DNA of 64,000 nt, taken from NCBI GenBank assembly GCA_030141605.1, contig JAQGDQ010000381.1, positions 38,692 to 102,691 of the forward strand, in the 5' to 3' direction. A program made the translations under genes and the position numbers. The number at the start of each line of letters is the position of its first letter. Positions within the stretch are counted from its first letter, which is position 1. The notes beneath the pieces were generated by a model that worked only from the letters and a program-made list of their open reading frames with translations, searched no databases and had not been told where the DNA came from. The DNA is from Tubiluchus corallicola (lineage: Eukaryota > Priapulida > Priapulimorpha > Priapulimorphida > Tubiluchidae). Shown one piece after another: positions 49,601-61,600 of the stretch.

Positions 49601-52600
49601 CAAATAATGTCTGCATTTTCACTGTTGGATCCGGGAAGAAATGTTAGACTCAGGTAATAAACAATGCGGTAAACGATGGCAACAGTGAGCAGAAGTGTAA
49701 AAAATGAAGCCGTACCTTTCAGGATAGCGAAGCCAGTACGCTGGCAGTTGCTGCTGAAATGCGGAGAGAAGTCTGAAAGCTTGGAGGAAGTTCCTCTGCA
49801 GCTTCTTACTCGTGTCCACTCCGCGACGCATCGTCAGAGTCGAATGAGCATTCGCAGAGAAATGAGACGACAAAAACTGAACTAGATGTAATGCAAGTAT
49901 AAAAGCGTTAATTTGTTTAATTAAATATTATAAAAAAATACTTACTGTAATTATTATTCTCAGATTTAAAACTGCTTAATCCAATTATGTGGATTCACAA
50001 AAACATTTAATTAAAAAAAATAATGAAAACTGATTTTTTTTTTCAAATAACATTGATATCTTGTTTTCGGTCCATACAATAAAGTATGACAACTAAATTA
50101 GATAATTAATCAGTTAAATTGATTAATTAATTCAGGGGTGTGCAAATTATCTGACTAGCCGGGCCACATTAAACTTTCCCGCAATTCCTGCGGGCCACAG
50201 GCAGTTTGGTCAAGGAGCCAAGTACAGAAAGGCCTAATAACGATTTTTTTTTGCGTCCGACCTGCGTACATCATTACTACTACACTCAAGAAACTATTTT
50301 AGAAGTTATTAAAATTGATATTACAAACCATATATTTCTACTTTCAGGACAGATAGTGGTAATTTCATTACAATGCATATTAGTGTGTATCACACTGTCT
50401 GTGTAGTACAGTGACATTAAGCTACAACCGTCTTGTAAGGGTTAATGGCATCCGATCTAGTAGAAAAAACTACCCGCACTATCTTTGAGATCGTAGCACG
50501 GACTTCAGCTGGATACACTCAATTAATCGCCTGGGCCGCACTTTCATTAGGTCGACAAATATCTTCGCGGGCCGCACAAATTCTCTCGGCGAGCCGCAAT
50601 TTGCACACCCTTGAATTAGTTGATATGTAATATAGTCTATAATAGGTAATCGTTGCAGTGTAGTAACTAATACAACTAACACATTAGAATGGCTACATAT
50701 TGACTGACTAACTCCTTAAAGAAATGAGAAGATAAAAAAGTGTCGGTCATAAACCAGGGTTTGAACCTAAAGCCCCGTGTATAAGCCACATCTGCTCTGT
50801 CGTTGAGCTTCCAGGATCAACTGAAGAAGCTGGTTTGAATTAGCAATCACTGTAGCACAGTGGCGGCTCGTAGTTAAAATCAGGGGAGCCGCTGCTTCAG
50901 AAAATTTTTAATCATTGTTTTAATATTGTGTAAAACAAAACAAACATATAAAAAGAAAATTTAGTTATAAACAAACACTACCTTACACTTGCCTGCACAA
51001 CAGGGTCGAAACTGCGTGAGCTTTGTCAAATACATATGTATTAATTAGGGCCAAGTGTACTGCACTTTGTCAAATACACATGTATTAATTAGGGCCAAGT
51101 GTACTGCACTTTGTCAAATACATATGTATTAATTAGGGCCAAGTGTACTGCACTTTGTCAAATACACATGTATTAATTAGGGCCAAGTGTAGTGTACTTT
51201 GTCAAATACACATGTATTAATTAGGGCCAAGTGTACTGCACTTTGTCAAATACACATGTATTAATTAGGGCCAAGTGTAGTGTACTTTGTCAAATACACA
51301 TGTATTAATTAGGGCCGAGGTAGTGTACTTTGTCAAATACACATGTATTAATTAGGGCCGAGTGTAGTGTACTTTGTCAAATACACATGTATTAATTAGG
51401 GCCAAGTGTAGTGTACTTTGTCAAATACACATGTATTAATTAGGGCCAAGTGTACTGTACTTTGTCAAATACACATGTATTAATTAGGGCCAAGTGTACT
51501 GTACTTTGTCAAATACACATGTATTAATTAGGGCCAAGTGTAGTGTACTTTGTCAAATACACATGTATTAATTAGGGCCAAGTGTACTGTACTTTGTCAA
51601 ATACACATGTATTAATTAGGATCAAGTGTACTGTACTTTGTCAAATACACATGTATTAATTAGGGCCAAGTGTAGTGTACTTTGTCAAATACACATGCAT
51701 TAATTAGGGCCAAGTGTACTATACTTTGTCAAATACACATGTATTAATTAGGGCCAAGTGTACTGCACTTTGTCAAATACACATGTATTAATTAGGGCCA
51801 AGTGTAGTGTACTTTGTCAAATACACATGTATTAATTAGGGCCGAGTGTAGTGTACTTTGTCAAATACACATGTATTCTTTGTCAAATACACATGTATTA
51901 ATTAGGACCAAGTGTAGTGTACTTTGTCAAATACACATGTATTAATTAGGGCCAAGTGTACTGTACTTTGTCAAATACACATGTATTAATTAGGGCCAAG
52001 TGTAGTGTACTTTGTCAAATACACATGTATTAATTAGGGCCAAGTGTACTGTACTTTGTCAAATACACATGTATTAATTAGGATCAAGTGTACTGAACTT
52101 TGTCAAATACACATGCTTGCAATAGGCTGCTGGAGTCAACATTTATTAGGACCACTTACTGCTGGTCCTGTGATGCTTTTATTAAGTGAGAACTACTGCA
52201 AAAACAATTTTATTTATTGGCACAAAAAGCAATAAGAGTAACGAAATGCTAATAAGCCTTTTCACAGTTCCAGCGATTGATGATGATCGTGAAAAGGTCA
52301 AAGGTCAAATGTACCACAACAATGCATTTGTGTACACTTGAGAACGCCTCACAGCCCATGCTACTGTAATAGTAACCGTTGTAACAACTAAGCAGAACTT
52401 TACCTAGTTCATTTTTCTTGTTCCGAAGCAAGATCCTGCTAGTAAATCACTCTATGCATAGACTAATGCACGATTAAGTAAACTCCATGTTAAACAACTG
52501 GAGTTACAGAATGGATGTGGCAGATGGCTTTGTTTTACCCACATGTCACTGGATGATTGTAGTTAAGATGCACCAACTATAGTACACTTAACCTTTGACC

Positions 52601-55600
52601 TATAGCAACCGCATGTGCACACAATGAAACTGTGAGAAGCCATATTAAATGACTCTCTTTCACTCACCATAGAGATGCAATGGTAATGAAATGCATATTT
52701 TACGAAATTTATGGAAAAACCTACTACTCAGATCAGTCTGTATGTTTACACTCACCAACGTTGAAGTAAATATCTCTATTGATGTGAGCAGCTGATAGGA
52801 TGAACATCTTGGAATGTAACTTCAAACCCCAATACTGCAAAATGTACAAAATCTCAACATTTTTCTCACACAGAATTTTAATGCAAAACTTCAAGATTTC
52901 CAAGTAACTGGATGGGTGACCATCTGGGACACTACTTCCATGTTTGTTTTCATTTGCCATACAGCACATCTGTTCATTGAGAAAAGACTTACATAGGTCT
53001 GATTGCGGGTAAGTCAATTCTGCTAGTTAACTCCTTCAGGATCGCACTATTCAAAATAGGTCTTATAAGGGCTATGATTTTTTGCTACTGTATGAGCACA
53101 GACATAACTAAATGATTACAAATTAGCTACTGTTCTATTCAGGAGAATCTCGGCTATCCAATTATGCTATTTCTTTAACATTTATAAGTGATTTAGTTAG
53201 ATAAAATTAAGAAAAACACGCCCTTTTCAGGCACTCCAACTTAGCTTATTGAGTAGCTTAGTCTGGTGTACACTTGTGTGATTGTATACACTAATTTATT
53301 GATCACCTGATTGCTACAGCCCAAGAGGGCTGCCAAATAGAGTTCCAGGAAAAACCAACCAATTTGCCAAGAAAAAATTAACGTCGTTTTCAGCTTTTAA
53401 AAGTAATTTTTTCTTAAAAATAGAGTAGACTTGAGGCAAAAGTACATCAGAGTGTTGTGTCTGGATAGTTGAAATTTTCTGCATTAGCAAATTTTACACA
53501 AGTGATACTGTACATTGTTACAGTGTAAACGCTGAATGCTTTTTTTCAATTTTTTCAAAAACCGATTTTTTATTTTTGTAAGGTAAGCAAATGTATTTCA
53601 TATATAATTTTGCATGAAAATCCTTAGTGTGAGGATAGAAACCTACAAAAATTATCAAATATAACGTAATCGCTGCTTAGTGAGAGCAGTTTTTCATGAA
53701 CTCATGCAAAATGCAGCAAACTCTTACGGTACTGAAAGAGTTAATATCTATTAAAAGATTACTGTGGATAATCAGCTCAGATCCTGGTGCGAATATTAAA
53801 ATAATAAGTAAGCCATGGAATACTGATGTGCAGTATCCAGTTTTGTATCAAGAAAATTAGACAAAAAGGACAAATACAGAGCTGATTAGTTAACTGTTAA
53901 ACATGTGACTATGAGTGTAAACTTACAAGCATGTCTTTGTGAGGTTGAGCGTAAACTTACAACCATGTCTTTGTGAGGTTGAGTGTAAACTTACAAACAT
54001 GTCTTTGTGAGGTTGAGCGTAAACTTACAAGCATGTCTTTGTGAGGTTGAGCGTAAACTCACAAGCATGTCTTTGTGAGGTTGAGCGTAAACTTACAAAC
54101 ATGTCTTTATGAGGTTGAGCATAAACTTGCAAACATGTCTTTGTGAGGTTGAGCTTAAACTTACAAACATGTCTTTATGAGGTTGAGCATAAACTTACAA
54201 ACATGTCTTTATGAGGTTGAGCGTAAACTTACAAACATGTCTTTGTGAGGTTGAGCATAAACTTACAAACATGTCTTTGTGAGGTTGAGCATAAACTTAC
54301 AAACATGTCTTTGTGAGGTTGAGCTTAAACTTACAAACATGTCTTTGTGAGGTTGAGCGTAAACTTACAAGCTTGTCTTTGTGAAGTTGAGCATAAACTT
54401 ACAAACATGTCTTTGTGAGGTTGAGCATAAACTTACAAACATGTCTTTGTGAGGTTGAGTGTAAACTTACAAACATGTCTTTGTGAGGTTGAGCGTAAAC
54501 TTACAAACATGTCTTTGTGAAGTTGAGCGTAAACTTACAAACATGTCTTTGTGAGGTTGAGCGTAAACTTACAAACATGTCTTTGTGAAGTTGAGCGTAA
54601 ATTTACAAACATGTCTTTGTGAGGTTGAGCTTAAACTTACAAACATGTCTTTGTGAGGTTGAGCGTAAACTTATAAACATGTCTTTATGAGGTTGAGCGT
54701 AAACTTACAAACATGTCTTTGTGAGGTTGAGCGTAAACTTACAAACATGTCTTTGTGAGGTTGAGCATAAACTTACAAACATGTCTTTGTGAGGTTGAGC
54801 GTAAACTTACAAACATGTCTTTGTGAGGTTGAGCGTAAACTTACAAACATGTCTTTGTGAGGTTGAGCATAAACTTACAAACATGTCTTTGTGAGGATGA
54901 GCGTAAACTTACAAACATGTCGTTGTGAGGTTGAGCATAAACTTACAAACATGTCTTTGTGAGGTTGAGCATAAACTTACAAACATGTCTTTGTGAGGTT
55001 GAGCATAAACTTACAAACATGTCTTTGTGAGGTTGAGTGTAAACTTACAAACATGTCTTTGTGAGGTTGAGCTTAAACTTACAAACATGTCTTTGTGAGG
55101 TTGAGCGTAAACTTACAAACATGTCGTTGTGAGGTTGAGCGTAAACTTACAAACATGTCTTTGTGAGGTTGAGCTTAAACTTACAAACATGTCTTTGTGA
55201 GGTTGAGCGTAAACTTACAAACATGTCGTTGTGAGGTTGAGCATAAACTTGCAAACATGTCTTTGTGAGGTTGAGCATAAACTTACAAACATGTCTTTGT
55301 GAGGTTGAGCACAAACTTACAAACATGTCTTTGTGAGGTTGAGCATAAACTTACAAACATGTCTTTGTGAGGTTGAGCACAAACTTACAAACATGTCTTT
55401 CTGAGGTTGAGCGTAAACTTACAAACATGTCTTTGTGAGGATGAGTGTAAATTTACAAACATGTCTTTGTGAGGTTGAGCATAAACTTACAAACATGTCT
55501 TTGTGAGGTTGAGCGTAAACTTACAAACATGTCTTTGTGAGGTTGAGCGTAAACTTACAAACATGTCTTTGTGAGGTTGAGCGTAAACTTACAAACATGT

Positions 55601-58600
55601 CTTTGTGAGGTTGAGCGTAAACTTACAAACATGTCTTTGTGAGGTTGAGCGTAAACTTACAAACATGTCTTTGTGAGGTTGAGCGTAAACTTACAAACAT
55701 GTCTTTGTGAGGATGAGCGTAAACTTACAAACATGTCGTTGTGAGGTTGAGCATAAACTTACAAACATGTCTTTGTGAGGTTGAGCATAAACTTACAAAC
55801 ATGTCTTTGTGAGGTTGAGTGTAAACTTACAAACATGTCTTTGTGAGGTTGAGCATAAACTTACAAACATGTCTTTGTGAGGTTGAGCATAAACTTACAA
55901 ACATGTCTTTGTGAGGTTGAGCGTAAACTTACAAACATGTCTTTGTGAGGTTGAGCATAAACTTACAAACATGTCTTTGTGAGGTTGAGCATAAACTTAC
56001 AAACATGTCTTTGTGAGGTTGAGCGTAAACTTACAAACATGTCTTTGTGAGGTTGAGCGTAAACTTACAAACATGTCTTTGTGAGGTTGAGCTTAAACTT
56101 ACAAACATGTCTTTGTGAGGTTGAGCATAAACTTACAAACATGTCTTTGTGAGGTTGAGCATAAACTTACAAACATGTCTTTGTGAGGTTGAGCGTAAAC
56201 TTACAAACATGTCTTTGTGAGGTTGAGCATAAACTTACAAACATGTCTTTGTGAGGTTGAGCGTAAACTTACAAACATGTCTTTGTGAGGTTGAGCATAA
56301 ACTTACAAACATGTCTTTGTGAGGTTGAGCATAAACTTACAAACATGTCTTTGTGAGGTTGAGCGTAAACTTACAAACATGTCTTTGTGAGGTTGAGTGT
56401 AAACTTACAAACATGTTCTTGTGTGATGTTGAGCTTAAACTTACAAACATGTCTTGTGAGGTTGAGCGTAAACTTACAAACATGTCTTTGTGATGTTGAG
56501 CGTAAACGTACAAACATGTCTTTGTGAGGTTGAGCGTAAACTTACAAACATGTCTTTGTGAGGATCACAGAGTAAGTCCAACAACAACGGATGAAGTTTC
56601 TTCCAGTGTTCGTTGGTTCCGATGTCAGACGACGGAATACGATACAAGGATTGAGCTGCTTCTAGTTTTACCTAAAAATTGATAAAATTCTAATTATGCA
56701 TCGCATGCTGGCATTTGAATAAGTGGAAAGCTAAATTGAAAACTGAATGTTTGAAGCAGGGGTAAATGTCCTGAAATGTCAGTATAATGCAGATTGACAA
56801 CAATATAAATTAATATTTTGAATCACAATACTGTGTTAAGACCCATTTTGAAAAGCGATTTTCTTGCTGTTTGCAAAATCACTGCAAAATCGCTCATCAA
56901 AACGTCCATTGCTACAGTGAGAAAACTGCTGGAGACAAAACCCTGTAACACTGGAGCGATTAAAACACCCATGAAAACGATAAACGCAGCGAGAAGCGAC
57001 TAGCCATTGTGACAATCTTATCTGTACGTATAGTCTTAACACAACGACCTTGACAAACACTTTACGCTTCTAATTTAGTATGTTATCTTTCACAAATGAA
57101 TTGAATATTTACCTTAAGAGATTTGGATGGACTGAGATTATTAACTAGATGATTGAACTGCTCAGGATTGAGAAATGCCAAACTCTGAAACATAAAATTC
57201 ATTTCTCATAACAATGTACAAGAAACATGAAAACAAAAACCATGTACAATGTAAGATGATAAGCTATAATAAGTCTTTTCACAGTTCCAGCGATTGATGA
57301 TGATCGTGAAAAGGTCAAAGGTTAAATGTACCAGACGACACATTTGTGTACCCTTGACAACGCCTCGCAGCCCATGCTGTTGTAATAGCAACAGTTTTAA
57401 CAGCTAGCTAGAACCTTGCCTAGTTCATTTTTTCCTGTTCCCAAGCAAGATCCTGCTAGTAAATCACTCTATAACCAGACTAATGCATAATTAAGTAAAG
57501 TCGATGTAAAATAACTAAAGTTACTAAACTGACATGGCAGACGGCTTTGCTTTACCCACATGTCATGTGATGGTTGTAGTTAAGTTGCGTTGCTGTGATA
57601 CACTTAAACTTCGATCTACAGCAACTGCAGGTATGCTCAATGAAACCGCGACACACTTATTCTGATTCTGTAATACCTGCACCTCAAGCTACTTTTTTAA
57701 AGACATTTCACAACACAAGTGTTATGAAACAGTGTGCCCAAGTGATAAGATGGGCTCGTATCCCTAGGGGTAGGAGAGTGTGCCAAAGTGATAAGATGGG
57801 CTCGTATCCCTAGGGGTAGGAGAGTGTGCCCATGTGATAAGATGGGCTCGTATCCCTAGGGGTAGGAGAGTGTGCCCATGTGATAAGGTGGGCTCGTATC
57901 CCTAGGGTAGGAGAGTACGCCCAAGTGATAAGATGGGCTCGTATCCCTAGGGGTAGGAGAGTACGCCCATGTGATAAGGTGGGCTCGTATCCCTAGGGGT
58001 AGGAGAGTACGCCCATGTGATAAGATGGGCTCGTATCCCTAGGGGTAGGAGAGTACGCCCATGTGATAAGATGGGCTCGTATCCCTAGGGTAGGTGAGTA
58101 CGCCCAAGTGATAAGATGGGCTCGTATCCCTAGGGGTAGGTGAGTACGCCCAAGTGATAAGATGGGCTCGTATCCCTAGGGTAGGAGAGTACGCCCAAGT
58201 GATAAGGTGGGCTCGTATCCCTAGGGTAGGAGAGTACGCCCAAGTGATAAGATGGGCTCGTATCCCTAGGGGTAGGAGAGTACGCCCATGTGATAAGATG
58301 GGCTCGTATCCCTAGGGGTAGGAGAGTACGCCCATGTGATAAGATGGGCTCGTATCCGTAGGGTAGGAGAGTACGCCCAAGTGATAAGATGGGCTCGTAT
58401 CCCTAGGGTAGGTGAGTACGCCCAAGTGATAAGATGGGCTCGTATCCCTAGGGTAGGTGAGTACGCCGATGTGATAAGGTGGGCTCGTATCCCTAGGGTA
58501 GGAAAGTACGCCCAAGTGATAAGATGGGCTCGTATCCCTAGGGGTAGGAGAATACGCCCAAGTGATAAGATGGGCTCATATCCCTAGGGATAGGAGAGTG

Positions 58601-61600
58601 TGCCCATGTGATAAGATGAGCTCGTATCCCTAGGGGTAGGAGAGTGTGACCATGTGATAAGATGGGCTGGTATCCCTAGGGGTAGGAGAGTGTGCCCATG
58701 TGATAAGATGGGCTGGTATCCCTAGGGGTAGGAGAGTGTGCCCAAGTGATAAGATGATCTCGTATCCCTAGGGGTAGGAGAGAGTGACCATGTGATAAGA
58801 TGGGCTGGTATCCCTAGGGATAGGAGAGTGTGCCCATGTGATAAGATGAGCTCGTATCCCTAGGGGTAGGAGAGAGTGACCATGTGATAAGATGGGCTGG
58901 TATCCCTAGGGGTAGGAGAGTGTGCCCATGTGATAAGATGGGCTCGTATCCCTAGGGATAGGAAAGTGTGACCACGTGATAAGATTGGCTCATATCCCTA
59001 GGGATAGGAGAGTGTGCCCATGTAATAAGATGGGCTCGTATCCCTAGGGGTAGGAGAGTGTGACCATGTGATAAGATGGGCTCGTATCCCTAGGGATAGG
59101 AGAGTGTGCTCATGTAATAAGATGGGCTCGTATCCCTAGGGATAGGAGAGTGTGCCCAAGTGATAAGATGGGCTCGTATCCCTAGGGTAGGAGAGTACGC
59201 CCAAGTGATAAGATGGGCTCGTATCCCTAGGGGTAGGAGAGTGTGCCCAAGTGATAAGATGGGCTCATATCCCTAGGGATAGAAGAGTGTGCCCAAGTGA
59301 TAAGATGGGCTTGTATCCCTAGGGGTAGAAGAGTATGGTGCTTATTCATTAAAGATAGTTTTTCTGTAATTAATGGAACATGGAGTATTGGAGTGAGTGT
59401 GGACAATTATTATGTATTGTTAGTATGTAGACATTGTCATCTGCATCTTTATTGTTTCTTTACTTGATTTTATCTTCTAATTTTAATAATTGTCAATAAA
59501 CTTAAAAGATAAAACATAAACAAATCCATGAAAATGTGGATCCATAATGGCAACTCCACTTTGACAAAAGTAAAATGCAAAAATGCTCATGGATGAATAA
59601 TTAAACGACATTTAATAAACTCTTATTACAGAACGTTGAAAAAATTTAACATGAGTATTCAAAAATACGATGTCTATAATTTGTATGAAAATTTTACCTG
59701 ACGCATTGAGCTGCCCTCACTAAACGAGTCCTGGTCATCGTTAGTATGGATTAAGGGGCTAACCATTCCACTACGTACCATACTACTCCACTTCTCAGGG
59801 CTCTCTAAAGTATCCACATTGATCCCGCTTTCCACTACAAGTTTAACTCCTTCTGCAATTTTTTTCTTCAGCTTCTGCATCACATTGGCATATCTGAAGT
59901 AAACACACATAAAGCCGTAAACGCAAGAAAAGCAAACATACATAAACAGAAGCAAAATCAAATAACATGTGTGCTTGCAAATCAAAACCGTCCATAAGTC
60001 GGCATAGTTAAAACTACGTTATGAAGCTTCAAAGTAGAATTTCTGTACCAAAAATTTGGTCAAATGTCAATTTTCTGTTCTTTTATTAACCCTAAATATA
60101 TTGGACTTTTATATTCTGACATCAAATTATCAAGAAAATGTTAAAAAAGTAAAAAGCTAACTTCATCACCCTGTACCCACAAGAAAACGACAAAAAACAA
60201 TGGCTGACTTTAACAGAGATTTTCGCAAGATTATGTTTTTCAGTGTGCAGTGTGCAGCTTAACTTCAATGTGGATTATCTCAGCTTAGAAATAACATAGA
60301 GTGATGAACTTGGTATCAAAATGATCCTCATAAAATGGAGATCCAGGATATGTTGAACTGCTAGAAAAGGTTAATTGCAGTCTTATGGACGATTTTGCTG
60401 TGCAATCACACAAAAGTCAAATTTCAGTTGTTTGTCTATCGACAGTTAACGACGCAAAAAAATGAAACTTGATCGAAAGAAATGTGAAAAAGTGAAACTG
60501 ATCTTGGATCCGAAGATCTATGGTTCAAATCTAATCTAGATCTCATGTTTTTTATTCACTGATTTGCTTATTAGTATGGTACATTTTATGCTTTCGCTTA
60601 GTATAAGATTTGCATGTCAACTGTAGATTAACGTAATTCAAATGTGTTAGCATTGGTTTTCAACAAATCTTAAGCATTTTTGGTGAGTCAAATGTAAACA
60701 CTTGTATCTCAAATATGGATTGGTGGTAAAGTTTAAAGATGTTACATTTAATCTTCTTTAATTTCAATTTAATAATTGCTCGTAAGTTAAAATAACAACA
60801 TTATAGGCCTACTAATAGTTCACTAATATTCTTCAAACTTTACATACTGTTGGAACTGTTAGAGAAACATTCTTAAAATAAACAATGTTTCTTGAGAGAA
60901 ACTAATTCATTAACGCAGTGCTAATGCATTACTTAAAAAACTAATTAGCGATTCACTGTTCATTGGGAACTGGGAACCGATTTATTCTTTTCTGCCGACA
61001 TGACGGTTTATCAAAGAATTTCGTCTGAGGATAAACAGCGCATTTTTCAAAGTTATGAAAGAGGTGATGATTACTTACATCTTGCACGGCAACTTAGTAT
61101 AAAAAAATCAACTGCATGGGTTATTATTAAGAGAGCACTGGAGGGTAGAATTGTCAAAGTACGTAAAGTAAGTAGCACTGTACTGTTGAACGTGTTTCAT
61201 AATATATTAAATCATAATCTATGTATTTCATCTTCAATACCTACATTACCTTATATACCATTTCTTCTTCCTGAGCCCCTTTATCAGTAGCAACTGTGGC
61301 CAAAGACTTTATTTTGTTTTTTTTTGCCAATAATAGAAAAACGGTTATATATAAAAAACCTTTTCACATTCTCCACAATTCTATCAAGTCTGGTTTAATA
61401 AAATCTAGCAATTGCACTGTGTTTTATCGGTACATATAATTGCAAAAATAATTTTAAAAATACTTTAGGGTCCAGCAAGGGTTAACATTCTGATTAAATA
61501 ATGACAAATGGAAATATTACGCGGAAGATTCAAGCAGCTCGGTGGAAATTTCTGACAAGATTCCGTCTTGCTTGTCGATGTCAGCTTCAGTGACGGCTTT

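Noticed and set aside
51021-52114. Telomere-like TTAGGG within the 44-bp unit
   Set aside because: The hexamer occurs once per 44 bp within TAATTAGGGCC; it is not a telomeric tract.
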